Shown piece by piece: positions 21,901-33,404 of a stretch of 64,000 nt of DNA. The notes beneath the pieces are model-generated. The model was not told the DNA's origin and made no database searches. It was given only the letters and a program-made list of their open reading frames with translations. This stretch comes from Perkinsus olseni (lineage: Eukaryota; Perkinsozoa; Perkinsida; Perkinsidae), in contig JABANP010000234.1 in the NCBI GenBank assembly GCA_013115135.1, forward strand, positions 1 to 64,000, read 5' to 3'. The position numbers and the translations under genes are program-made. The number at the start of each line of letters is the position of its first letter. The first letter of the stretch is position 1.

Positions 21901-24343
21901 ACCTTCATGCGCCGGAGTGTGGTAGTCGACATCACTAACGGGCCGAGCTCTGATGCTCTGTCGCTAAGAGAACTTGAGAGTGAGCTCTCTCGAATTGGTT
22001 CTGCAGGAGCTCAGTGAGAAGGTACGCTTGAAATCTCAGAAGAAGAGTTTCACATTGTTAAGATTCTCATCATGAGAATATACTGGGTGATCGAATTTTT
22101 GATTCATTCGACTAAAAGGCATTTGGCAGCATTTTCCTCTCATGGATCACAGCGGCTGTGACACAGCCTACAAGAGTCCTGAAACATCCATACTATGGAT
22201 TCCATAGTGGGTTCGGGTCCCATGGTTGGGGATCGCAAACAGGCGGCTCGGTTCATGTGAGCTGAACAAGGCGGCCATATACGTATAGACATTCGTGACC
22301 AATTTGTGACTCCGACCAATGATTCGTCGGAGTCTGTCAGGGTGTCGGACTTTGACGGATGCCATACGAATCTGCCTCTGCGCCGCAGAGTCTGCGGGCG
22401 AGGGAAAGGATGCTTTCTAGAGTGATCCAACCTGCGGCAGGTTACCTGCCGCATCTGTAGCAACATAGACACCGAGTCGAGCGGCTCGAGCCTTGTTGCG
22501 GTGACATGCTTTCTTGAAACTCACAAGTCGGCCAAGTGTGGGTAACTAGCCCCTGTGAAGAACTCTTGTTCACACGTTATCGCTTGGCTGTCGCCACCGA
22601 CTCCGATGGGCTTGTGACCCCAGGGAAGTTCCTTGGGGCTATCCTCGTCGCTGAAGATTATAGCGTGTCGCATTTTGTGGACCGGTGCCCGGTCACCGGG
22701 CTGTCTGACGAGGATGATGGCAGTTATGGTAGCGGCTCAAAGTTCCGTCTTAGCTTCTGCTACCGAAACGAATCCTGGAGTTTGGCCTACCTGGATTACC
22801 CGGCTGCTTTCAGACGGTTGCCCCTGCGGAGGTGAAATTCCTCGGTGTGATGGAGACCGGGTCGAGTAACTCGACTCGAATTGCCGAGCAGTATAGGTTA
22901 CCCTTCGGCCTCAGCACTTCTCCGTTATGGTGGAGTAGATTGACTGAGGCTCACAAGCGGTCATTGAAGTGCATCAGTGTTCACAGGGTCTAGTGTTGGT
23001 ATACGTTGACGACATCACCGTTATCGGCGCCAACGCGAGTGTGCTGCCGTTCGTGAATGCCCTCATTTCTGTCGTGGAACGGTTCGGCTTCGAATTCCCT
23101 GAACAGAAGGCGCAGTAGTTCGCACCGATAATCGGTGACCGATTCGATGTTCCTGGGATTGGTTTTCCTCTTCTGCGTGGTCGATCTTCTGGAGTCTGCT
23201 GTGACAATTCTAGTGTTGTTGTGCGACTTGTTCAAGAGCGAGCCTTCGGCCCTACACGCATGCACCGACTTGATGGACGGCAGAGATGAATGCTGGGCAC
23301 TGATATTTGAGGCCAGCGACGAGGTGGCGCGTTACATCGTTGTCAAGGATCTGCTGCGGATGAATTGAATTCATTCTTAATCCAGAATTCATTGAATTCT
23401 CCCTAATGTGCTCATGATGGGCAGTGTGTCAACATAATCGATTCTTCGGTCCAGTGCCGCGGTAGAAAATTCTACTCTGAAAAAGATTCGAATCTATTCT
23501 ATCTTCGGATTTCTACGAGATTTGCGGGAAATTTGGTATTGTGTGAGAGAAGCCCGCTGGTCATTGCCCAGTTACCGGGTAACTGTTACCCGCTGACCAG
23601 TTGCATGCTGAGCTAAATGCGTGGTTTTTTTAAATACTGATTTCTCAGGTGCAGTGACGCGGCTCCCTGTCGAGACGCAGGAGTTCATAGCGAATCTCAT
23701 AGCAGAAGATACCGAGGATCTTGGGTCGAAGCATGAGCGATGCGGTGTTTCGGATACTACTCTAGAAGTGCGGCAGAGAGCTACGCTGGCGATGGCTAAG
23801 GCTGGGATACCGTGAGATGGTCCACTGGGGGATTTCGTGGCGCGCGAAAGTTTTTTCACATTTTTTTGCGGAAATTTTCAGGTATGATTTGGACGTTAGA
23901 ATCTTTGCGTCCGGCGGGTGGGAGTTGGCATGCGATCTTTACGTACCGAGCAAATCGTTGATGATAATGTTGCACGGTCCGGAGAGCTTCTATCGACAAC
24001 TCAGTACGGGGGCAGCTGATAATGCTAGCGAGAAAAGTAAATTGGTTGTCGTACCGTAACTTTCCCAAATCATGTTTCAGAGGATGAGCCATTGCGGTTG
24101 ACTCTTCTACCGGAAGCGAGCATCAATAATTGGCTTCTTTCTCGATTGACGAAGCGGCGAAAAGATATTCTTGCGGCTGCGAATGCGATCTTTCCGGAAA
24201 GCGCGTTCAAGTCGTCAACAGAAAAATGCCTGCTGGACCTGCCGGAATCCTTGCGAGTGCGGCACGTGACTTGGGTCCAAGTGCAGGGGCTGCAAGGCGC
24301 GGAGCTGCTAAAGGTGTTACTTGGAGAAGGAGGGCATGCTTGA
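18940..24343 (+). CDS. RAP-domain helical-repeat protein (FASTK/OPR-like), multi-exon
   Basis: Exons at about 18940-18982 and 19026-19180 (DLCRKVGTAES..., AMTLDKASRYMYAFARHE), separated by a 43-base intron (18983-19025). The following stretch to 20490 is a chain of helical repeats (LSSDEIVSFLWCLRQVQ, AVKLIWLCEASEIWAT). Further exons lie at about 20470-20595, 21240-21422 (PELSVLCSELRKYLSSWLPL) and 23650-23813. The last two exons read RYDLDVRIFASGGWELACDL and LRVRHVTWVQVQGLQGAELL, matching a C-terminal RAP domain, and end at TGA 24341-24343. RAP proteins usually act in organelle RNA processing or translation; that role is inferred. The intron at 21423-23648 holds a reverse transcriptase fragment and many inverted repeats. 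Four frame breaks fall in homopolymers (19428-19432, 20004-20008, 20150-20153, 20186-20188) and each is cured by one base. The N-terminal start is unknown. Confidence 0.6.
20686..20777. repeat. One-base-centred inverted repeats
   Basis: CTCTCGT-C-ACGAGAG (20686-20700) continues into ACGAGA-G-TCTCGT, sharing an arm. AATTAACA-G-TGTTAATT lies at 20761-20777. Both are downstream of the last recognisable coding in the preceding exon and inside a RAP-gene intron. Confidence 0.85.
21428..21451. repeat. Chained one-base-centred inverted repeats
   Basis: CTCAGCGAG-T-CTCGCTGAG (21428-21446) shares its right arm with TCTCGCT-G-AGCGAGA (21437-21451). It begins a few bases after the splice donor of the RAP-gene exon ending near 21422. 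Confidence 0.9.
22063..22489. repeat. Cluster of six one-base-centred inverted repeats
   Basis: Within about 430 bases: ATTCTCAT-C-ATGAGAAT (22063), GGCTGTG-A-CACAGCC (22154), ACTATGGA-T-TCCATAGT (22192), CCGCAGA-G-TCTGCGG (22383), TGCGGCAGGT-T-ACCTGCCGCA (22433) and TCGAGC-G-GCTCGA (22477). All are perfect and unrelated in sequence. The region is intronic. Confidence 0.9.
22540..23130 (+). pseudogene. Decayed reverse transcriptase (retroelement fragment)
   Basis: Three reverse transcriptase motifs occur in order but in different frames. Motif A region: SWSLAYLDYPAAFRRLPL (22770-22832, then a stop). Motif B region: EQYRLPFGLSTSPLWWSRL (about 22885-22941). Motif C: GLVLVYVDDITVIGA with the YVDD catalytic pair (about 22989-23033), followed by LPFVNALISVVERFGFEFPE and a stop. 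Order and spacing fit an LTR- or DIRS-type polymerase. Stops and frame changes make it non-functional as read. No protease, integrase or terminal repeats were found. It sits in the large RAP-gene intron in the same orientation as the gene. Inverted repeats at 22687 and 22861 interrupt it. Confidence 0.7.
23360..23400. repeat. Pair of one-base-centred inverted repeats
   Basis: ATGAATT-G-AATTCAT (23360-23374) and AGAATTCA-T-TGAATTCT (23384-23400) lie ten bases apart. Both contain GAATTC but differ in flanks. Confidence 0.85.
23556..23601. repeat. Nested cruciform
   Basis: Outer arms CTGGTCA/TGACCAG enclose two overlapping one-base-centred repeats: CAGTTACC-G-GGTAACTG (23569-23585) and CGGGTAAC-T-GTTACCCG (23576-23592). 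The whole folds into a compact branched structure just before a RAP-gene exon. Confidence 0.85.
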
Positions 24344-24349
24344 GATAGC

Positions 24350-26990
24350 TCTGTGTGATTACACGTGATGAGTTTCTGACTTGTCGATTGATCTGTGTTC
24401 GGGTGGGGGTCCCCCACTGGGGGCTCGAGGCACTCGACGCCCTTTTGAACACTCAAGAAGCTTGAGTCAAGCTGAGTGTCTTCACAAGGGGGCGCATGTC
24501 TTGGCAAGACCGTTTTGGGAGATGTACGTCTTTGGGAGAGGTTGTCTCTCACAAATATCTGAATGAATTTTTCCATGGGATAAGATATCTTGCAGTTGTT
24601 GCTCACTTCCGTGTTTTGGAAGGCGGCCGCCACTGGTGGGCCTAAATGACATTCGATGCGACTGATGTAGAGAAGGAGCTGCACCAGTAGTATCCCAGGT
24701 TGATGCATGCAACATACGGGATAGGACGGGTTCTCTAGATACTACCGAGCAGAGACGCAGGAGGAGTTTCGTCGCCGCGTGGAGAGCGTTGCTGATCTGG
24801 AAAGAGCTCTCAAGTTTGCTTTGTAAGTTCACGGGCCGTGAATCACGGGGCCTCGCGTTGTGATCGAACAATACCGATAGGATAGATAAGGGTCGGCCGA
24901 GAAATCGAGAAATCTGGGATCGGGGGAGATCGATTTTATCGAGAAATACCTGATTTGAATTTTCCGCTTTCGAAAAGGTTTTCAGACCGTCAGCAAAAAG
25001 TCGTGAAGTTTCGTTAGATCATCTAACTTAATGTCTGCGGTGCGAAAAAGCCGTTTTCTGAGAGAACAGAAAATTCTTCCAGATCATTACGTACAGGAGT
25101 GTTCTTTTATCGAGGTTGTGCGCGCCGTCATGTCGTAATGGCTTTCCTCCCTTGCAGGCAGTCTTCGGGCGCAAGTACTCCTACCAACCGAAGAGCCTCG
25201 CCAGGAACACCGGGTGGGGCAGGGCCGTGGGAAAGGGAATTGTCGGACTTGTCTTGGTAGGGGGGTCTCCGGACGCAGCAGAAGTCAAGGCATCATCTCC
25301 AGCCGGCAGCACGTGTGAGAGCTGTTCTGCGTTTGAGGAGTCCTCTGAGTCCATGTCCACTGACAAGGACCCGATTCTGCTCGTATTTGGAAGTAATATA
25401 AGCCGGGCGCGTGGATTGAACCAGCGACCTTCGGGTTGCTGATAAGGGCTAGGGCCAGTCGGGGCTGGTGCAGCTCTCAACTTGGAAGAGCAACGGGTTT
25501 TGCTCAAGCGAATCTGCATGAGCTTGAATTTACCCCGCCCAATTCCTAGAGAAAAAGATAGCTCCATTCAACTCCTTCAATGTTCGACCCGCGGCCTTCA
25601 CCTTCTGTGGAGTAGGCAGTGTTTACAGCGCACGAGTGCTACATGAAATGCTCGTGGTAGCTGCTGTTACGAACGATTTGTTAGTCCACGGGGGTCTCCT
25701 CGTTATGTCACCTACCCTTGAAGGGGATGAGCCCTCACTGTGCCTCTTCTATCCTAGCGGATTCAATGAAGGGAATCCCCAAACCCGATAACCGTGACCA
25801 AAATCTCCGATCGGTCACTACACCGGCAAACCTGTATCAACTGGGCATGTTCGACTGTCTGGCTGGCTAGCATCTCTAAGACTCGTACGATGACCCTCGC
25901 GATGACCCAGCACGGATCGCTTCGAGGGGCGCATGAGAGAGGAGAAAGCCCTCTCGAACGCCGAGTCGAAGATTGCTAGGGCGGGCGCATAGTCCATGGT
26001 ACACCGAAGTGCGCTTGACGAGTGAAGCCCTTGCTATTTTACATTTGGCTACAGAACGCGTAAGATGTTCTGGATGTGCCGTTTTCCTTCGGATAAGGGG
26101 CCGATGCTTCACTTCACTTCAGTACTTGAGGGAATGTGATCCCAACTTCGACAACATCTGCGAATCCTACTACTCCAGTTTAGCGGCTATCATGTTAAAA
26201 ACGCAGAGTCAAACATCTCAGGCCGCCAACTTGGCAGGCTCGGACGGACTCATCGGCCGAATGAAGGGATTCCTATTCATTCACGGTGATGACATGAAGC
26301 TGTCAAGTGAACGGAAGTTGGAAGGCGCAGCTCTGACGGAAGAAAGCTGGAAAGTGATCGGAAGATGGAAGCAAGCGGCAGTCATTCTGCCCATGACTCC
26401 CTCTTCCGGGTTCGGGTCCCAGCGTGCCGAGTCGGCACTGCCGACAGTGTGGCCGATCTTCCGGTCGACCTCGTTCTCCGTACTAGTCTATATGAGTCCA
26501 GGAAATAGATCCCAGTTACCTCCGTATGAACTTGGTGTTGGAGAAAGTACCCGAGGCGCAGGCTGCTGATAGCACAGGCTGTGAAGGAGGCGGCCCAATC
26601 CTTCCTCCTTTTCCTAACTGTGCGTCCTCAGACGAGGAATGGGCCATCACTGACCCAACTCCTAAAGAGAAGGAATCGCCCTGTATCGCTCTCGAGGCGG
26701 GTGGAGCGGTTCAGCTGGGTCGAAACAGGAAAATACAGCTAGGCCCAGGTGTGATGGCTGACACAGTTTTATTGTCTATATTCTTCCTTGTTGAGGGTTC
26801 AGTGAAACATGAACTTGTACGCGTATCATGCTGTTGATGATGGTGGTATCCAAGTAGCTCATCGAGCTGTTGGTGTTTTGAGAACTGCAGGAAAGGGAAA
26901 CAGCATCCTGTGGGTGCTCCGAGGACAAATTTGAAGCTCACGAGAAAATCGGAAAATCACTCAGTCGGTAGTTCGGCTATGGCATCTTTC
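24350..26990. other. Stretch without an identified gene
   Basis: No family recognised. The longest frame, 25973-26569 plus (198 residues), is compositionally plausible but has no recognisable domain. One-base-centred repeats lie at 24403 (chained with 24411), 25013, and 26424 chained with 26431. A candidate intron start with a tRNA-like word lies at 25394 (GTAATATAAG then GGATTGAACC). Confidence 0.4.
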
Positions 26991-26998
26991 GTCAGGTA

Positions 26999-29900
26999 CC
27001 TTGATGGAGATCACCACCCCTACCTCGGATATCGACACGGTCGTGTTGGTGAGTGACGTCAAGCGTAGCGTCTACATGAAGCGGGTCCAGAAGGTGGGCA
27101 TGGGCAGTGAGTTATTTTTTGGGGGTTCCTCGGAAGCGGTTAAACTATCTTCGCATGAAAGTGGAGGGAAGAAGAATGCGTTTTGAGCTCAGGGCATGAG
27201 CAGTGAGATCTGTAGTGTCGTAATCTTGCGCGTGTGGGGGTATCCAACATTGTGAGTATGTGGTGTTATGGTATGCTGGTTTGTGACAGAAGATTCCCCG
27301 TACAGTCGTACTGGTTCGTGGTTGGGCAGGTTGTTTCTCCTCGATAGGTCCTGACGGAGATGGAGCCCTTCCGATCGCATTGCGATGACTTTTCCCTTCT
27401 AGCAGACTCCCTCGTTCCCTACATAAAATGCTCGTAGTAGCGACGAGGAAGGCGCCTGTGGCGATACTCGTTAGTAGCAGGTACCGAGGGTATCCGGTGG
27501 ATGTGCAGTTTGCGGTGATGCCGGGCTCGGTGTTGAAGGAGTGCCATGAAGCGATACAGGCTAAAGTGGCGGCGGAGGGCTCTCCGGTAGGAACGTAGCT
27601 ATGATATAGGTCATAGTAGAAGTAGCGGTTATATGTACTCGACTAGAATTGTTAGAAATTTGGTATTGAATACGAAGAATTTCTCCCGATAGAATTTGGT
27701 GTTGTAAACTGATAAATCCCTTGAAACAGTACAACTCTGATAGAAGTCGAGAAAACCGAAGCTCTAAGCTATTCTCATTACAACGCCTCGTTAAGTAGTT
27801 TGAGATATTAGCAGGAGTGAAGAACACTAGTACGCAATCACCATCGCTCTTATGCTCCTCGCTGTCCACTATTGACCGTAACTGCACTCAAGAGAGAGTA
27901 TATCGTCAAGTTGCTAGTACGAATGAGCTGGCCCGCTCTTGAGAAGGGCGTGAGCATGATTTCAACTTGAAGTTTCTTCGTTATTTTAGCGAAGTCCCGA
28001 GTCGATACCGGGTCTGCGAGCTGCGGCCCTATCGAGTATCTTGGATAGAGTATGTACGGCTGGGCTGTTGGGGCCGGAGGGCAGCGCTGCAGCCGATTGG
28101 AGCAACAGTTTGGTGAGTGAAGCCATGGGTTTATGGGGATTTCTTCCATCCGTCCTTCTTATTTATTTCACAATATATACCAGCCATACACTATTATTGT
28201 ATTACATTGACTTATCAATAATGGCTGGTATCAATAATAATAGGTTTTATCTAATAATGCATTATTCGGTTTTCACGCCTTAGCTAGGGATCTGCGAACG
28301 TTCATCCACTGGTGTATCACGCTCCAGCTGTGCTTTCTTTCATTTACTTTTTACCGTTCTTGCCGTCAATTCTAAGGCGGTGATCTCGAGTGCTCGAACG
28401 AGCTCGCACGGTCATCCTCGCTGACTTTGACGCTTCAGGTTGATGACGCGACGATTCGATCTCTGAACGGCGTTCGTGTGGGGCGGTATCTCCTGGAGAA
28501 GACGCCGGTGCTGCCTGTCTATCGAGTCGTGCTACGATTCGTAAAGATGTGGGCCAAGGCGCGGGGCATGTAATAAGGGCGTGAGGGAGAGAGGGTATTA
28601 GGAAACGGCTATACAGTGTAACTGTTACGCGAATCGTCTTCTTTTGTGAATACTTTCTTGGTTGGGATAGGAGGCATACTGATGATGAGTAAACCAAAGA
28701 TTAGAGCTGTCTCATGATGAGGCTCTCATCACACAGCTTTAGGTTGTACTCTATAGACTATCCTTGTACTGTTTTAATGGTCGCTTCCTACCCGTTGTGA
28801 TCGATTGATGGTCCACTTTAACGAAAGATAGGGGCAAGCCTATACAAAATACCGGATATCCTAAGAATTCATGGTCGGGTGTAGGTTCGTATCATTACCA
28901 AATTTCCCCTTATTCACACTGTTATGCTCATCCCTCACTAGAAAAGTGTCATAGTAGCATGGAAAATTATACAGAGCTACATGGAAGCGGTCCACTTTCC
29001 CGGCACATTACGTTTAGCTTCATCTTCGTTCAGCTACAGTAACGTGATGGGCTACTTCGGCGGCGTGACCTGGGCTATATTGGTATCGAAAGTGATGCAG
29101 GATAATGAGGAGTTGGCGACAAGAGAAGCGGAAGATGATGCTGTTAGAGAGATCCTGCTCAAGTTCTTTGATTTTTGCAGTAATGGGGAAGGGTGGAATT
29201 TTTCTTCCGGTCGGTGTCGGGAATTCTGGGTGGTTGGAGTGTGAATTTCGGAAATTTTTCTTGTATCGGACATGGATTTTCGGAAATACTCGAATCGCTC
29301 GGAACTTGGTCGTCTAGCGTTTCCTGAGTTCCTTTGATTTCAATCAATGTGGGTGAACAAGAAGGAGTTGCGGAAGTTGTGGTATGAAGAAATTGTCGTC
29401 AGGTACTCATCCATGGGGCAGTGAGAATCCTGTTACGGCCAATGACGCGGTCCTTGAGTAATGACTGGGATTTTTGACTAGATTTCTGACTTTTTTCTCT
29501 TCAGAGGTTTCGTTTCGGCCGGATCGGTTGAAATGTATACGCCACCGGCGAAGGATATCTTTGGAGATGATGGTGAGGGGGAGCGAAGCGATGTATGTTT
29601 TCCACTTTTGTTGTTGCTTCAGATGTTGGTGATAAGCAGCTAGCTCCTCAGCATGTTCTCAGAGATCCAGCGGAGTGCCCGTATGCGGCTGATGGTAATA
29701 TTAGATAACTTGAAAAAACAATAGGAATAAATGGATTAGTATGGCTCTCGGGTGGGATATTGGGATTGCTGGTCGATAAGAATTTCGTCTGTGACATTGC
29801 GTTGCGTCTGTGACATTGCGAGTCTCAGAGGGTTATTCACTCAGAGGGTACATTCACCGGGGATCGAACCCGGAACCTCTCTATTGCTTACTTTCGGTCA

Positions 29901-30271
29901 GGTGTTGGTATTGAGGGACAATGTATGGTCGTTCTCACTCCGGTGTTGCCGACGCAGAACTCTAGTTTCAACGCACTGGACTTCAATCGCTATGTGATGG
30001 TCCAAGAGTTCAAACGGGGTGGGATACATAATTTCGTGGCGCGTGAAGTTTATAATTCGTTCTTCTCAGCGGCCCATATGTTATCTTTATTCGCCCTGTC
30101 GCCGTCGAGCTGCCCATTTCGGCTTGGTGCGGTATGTGCTCGCGTGCATCCTTTCAGACTGTACAAACGGCTCATGTTCGTTGAGGTGAGGACTGGACGG
30201 AATGATGATGTCATCAACATGATCAATTTAGAATTTGCGAAATTCGGTCAACTGAGGCTCTTGTCTACCTG
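26999..30271 (+). CDS. Canonical poly(A) polymerase, multi-exon
   Basis: Exons follow the order of nuclear poly(A) polymerase, which adds 3' adenosine tails to mRNA. EITTPTSDIDTVVLV (about 27006) resembles the catalytic GS...DID segment; only the DxD pair is seen. Next YRGYPVDVQFAVMPGSVLKE (about 27482) and VDDATIRSLNGVRV plus VYRVVLRFVKMWAKARG (28439-28565), the central-domain signature. Then SYSNVMGYFGGVTWAILVSK (about 29031), a hallmark of the family, and VVLTPVLPTQNSSFNALDF with VMVQEFKRG (29928-30018). The last segment, PFRLYKRLMFVEV and INLEFAKFGQLRLL (30140-30268), fits the C-terminal RNA-binding fold. An ATTTCGTGGCGCG word sits 14 bases into the intron after EFKRG. The start and the segments between exons were not resolved. 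Identification is strong on four separate motifs. Confidence 0.7.
28177..28231. repeat. Hairpin with 11-bp perfect ends
   Basis: ATACCAGCCAT at the left end is exactly complementary to ATGGCTGGTAT at the right end, with inner ATTATTG/CAATAAT pairing. AT-rich and about 55 bases, it resembles a very short foldback element, inside a poly(A) polymerase intron. Confidence 0.75.
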
Positions 30272-30519
30272 AAAATCACTGCAGAGGCCGATTCTCTCCC
30301 CGATGCAGGGCGTGTTGCTCTAGGGTCGTTGACAGCTATTGCAACGCTTGAGGGCACAACGCATGTCCCGTGCTCTCTCGCCACGACAACGGCTATCCCT
30401 TGCTCTCTCCGAGAGAGAGCCACACGAAAATAGAGGCAAACATGGCCAGAGAGCCTCTCGCAATATCTACCACTTCTTCTCCAGCTCGAGGAGTGGGATG
30501 GGAGTATCACCTACCAAGC

Positions 30520-33390
30520 TTGTCTTGAATGGAGTACCTTGACGGGGGCGGAGAGAAGTGGCTCCAGGAAGAAACCAGACTGTCGCAGCTAAGAGGACCG
30601 CCAAAACCTAGCATAGTGCTGATAGTTGCGGAAGATTCGACTCTAGCTCACTGCCAAGGAAGTAATATACTCTGACGTTCATTAAAGCCATTGATGTATC
30701 AGTAAGGTCTCGGTATACGGAACGGGCTGTCTGGCTAGTGTGATAGCGGTCACGATACTAGGTTGGGATTCCTCCGTTCCGTCTGGGGTTCGGACCAGCC
30801 ATGGAGGTTGTCCGCTTCATGGGGTCTCAAAGGAAGCACCTTTCGGAGCTTCTCCGGCATCATAATGGTGGCGTTAATACAGAGTGAGGTCTTACCGATA
30901 ACCCCCAACGTAGGAGACACCCGGATACTCGACCTTCGGCTGGTGCATCACACAAGAGACATATTACCCCTGCACAAACGTGCGCCAGGCAGCCCGGGAC
31001 AAAGGCGACTAGTCTGTGATGATGAAGAGCGCTCGGCACTGGAGAAGGGCGCTGAAGGCGGCTCTTCACGACGCGACATGACGTCTCTGCAAATAAGCTG
31101 CGACGGCACCTTCAAGTCATGCCCACCTCTCTTCAGACAGAATTACGGCATACACGTCAAGCGAGGGAACTACGGTTCTGTCCCGTGATCTTCTGCTTTC
31201 TTGAAGGGCATTTTCTTCAAACTTTGGTCTCTCCACAAGACAAAAGATTGGCTCGAAAAAGATGGGGAGTAGTACATGGGTAGGCTAGAACGAGAGAAGG
31301 CACAAGAACAGTATGACACGACGAAGACTTGCTGCATATTCTGGCTGAGATGTCAGAACCCTTCGCAACTGGTACCTGGCTTCAGATGAAGACCGACAAT
31401 CAACGTGCGGAGTCTCCTCTCACTGATACTTCGTATCGCGTTGCTGATTGCGTGTTCTGCGAAGGTGACGGTGGGGTTCGAAAACTCCTCTCGACGTATC
31501 GATCGAGATAATGATTCGTTGAAGCTGCAGTAGTGAGGACTCGAAAAATCCCTTTGCTTGTGGCGAAAGCAGGAAAATTTATTTTCACTATGAGATTGAT
31601 ATCTTTTGGTCAGCCGAGGTCGTGGTGTTTAGGTTGAAGTCCGGCCCGAGAGCGAGCGGACTTTGGACGACGCTGATGTAACGTTGCCCCAGAGTTGCAT
31701 TCCATTCGTCTGGATTTGCTTCGCTCCGCCTCTTTTAGGTTCACCTTTTACAAAAGCGGATTGCCGCCATGGTCGAGTCGAAGGTTAGAATTTTCACGAA
31801 ATTGAGCGCCGAAGCCTTTCATGAGGAGGGCATATGTAACATGGGGGCTCGACGTTTTAGACTGTGCGAAAAATTCCGGCGAAGTGATTCATGTGTTGCA
31901 TATGGGGGAGTCTTTCGCGTGGTTAACATATGGGTAGATCCCTCTTCCGGATTCGACGTTTTAGACTGGGCTAAAACAATCCGGCGAGAATTATGAAGTG
32001 ATTTTTGTCTTGCATATGGGGTAATTTTGCACGCATGCACACGAAGATACTTTTTTGTGTCAGACTTGCGACTCTACCCGCACCCGCAAGTTACTCAGCC
32101 ATGGACTGCTTCAGGAGGCGGAATTGCGTGAGTTGCATCTGCCGAATTTCGTGGCGCGGTGACGCTTTCGATGGGCGTCGATCGATGGGCTTCAGGTTCC
32201 TCATTGGTCTGGCAAGTCGGTTGACAGGGGAAGAGAATATTGAGCAAGAGGAGGACACTAAGGGAAAGTGAGATTTAAAACCGAGAAAAGCCGGGTGCTA
32301 GGATCGAACCCACGGTCTACTGCTGTTCCTTGCAGAGTCGACCTTCGGCCGAGCTTGCAGGAGTTCACATCGGTGCTACGGAATATTGTATTGACAGCGG
32401 AAGAGAATGAGCAGGACAATTACAAGGGGTGAGTAACCGTCAGATAATCCGCTATAGTCGTTATGGTTCCTGTCTTTCCTTCCTGAGGTCTTTGGTTCTA
32501 TTCCCTGGTCTCGTCATTTTTCAGTTTCAGCAGCGGTCGGAATGTTCGTGTTAAATACGGCCTCCTCGAGATGCGTGATGGCGTCCCGACTGTCGTCACC
32601 GACCTCTAACATTCAACCATCGATTCCTCTTCACGTTTCCTCCTCAACCCCTCTGTAGTGTTTAAGCTAGTTAAAGCCTTTTGACACGAAGACCGCGAGG
32701 GTGTGTGAGTTGATAGTCCGACGTCGGTCACGCTAGACCGATGAGACTCCCAGGGTGTTCAATAAACCAATTCTGTGATCCAGAATCGATTCTGGGTTTC
32801 AGAATTACTCGGGGGGCTCCGCAAAATCATTTTTTGTTCCTAACTTGTGTACGAAAATATTGATCGTTCGACGCTACCGAAATTACATTTCGAGAAAGTT
32901 ACAGGAGGATGTTCATTGGTTGTATTCCGAGGTGATTGAAACCTTTTCTGCAAATTTTTTTTCGTGCAAAATTCCTGTGTTGTGTGCTTCGAGGTGTCCC
33001 GGAGACAGTGTTCTTGTAGTTAGCTTCTCGCTCCTGCAGCTCAGCAGTCTCTGTCTCAGAGTCAACTGGACTCCCTTTTCCCTGTTCAAATCTCGTTTGT
33101 GTTTGTTTCACGCAAGGGCCGTGACAGTCGATTATCGGCAAAACAGTTTTTTGATGGTAATCCCGTTTCGCTGATAATTATTCGACAGCTCGAGAATATT
33201 ATTATGCGCATCTTTTGGTTTGAATTTAGCAAGCTTCGAGCTTGGATACTCCGCAGCATCATAATCATACACCCGACGGGCTTCGCGAGTCGTGCTATAT
33301 CAAAAAATTTTACCCAAAATTTTTCGGCCCACTCGGTATTTTTTTCGAAAAAAAAACTTTTTCCCCAACAGTTTTACAGTTTTCATATTT
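30520..33390 (+). CDS. Unidentified gene; last exons near 32350-32609
   Basis: Two adjoining exons are convincing. One is EFTSVLRNIVLTAEENEQDN ending in YKG before GTGAGTAAC (about 32352-32430). The other reads FSSGRNVRVKYGLLEMRDGV and ends at TAA near 32609, after an acceptor TTTTCAG. A related piece (LTGEENIEQEEDTKG) lies at about 32221-32267, before an intron that carries a B-box-like word at 32301. They may be the 3' end of a separate gene or a distant continuation of the poly(A) polymerase. No family recognised. The rest of the interval shows no supported exon; ATTTCGTGGCGCGG occurs at 32149 and AGCGGAG-type words near 31723. Confidence 0.35.
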
Positions 33391-33404
33391 TACATTCTTC
33401 TAGC

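Noticed and set aside
30390..30412. GCTCTCTC...GAGAGAGC as a one-base-centred palindrome
   Set aside because: It has a mismatch next to the centre and lies in CT/GA-rich sequence where such matches arise easily.
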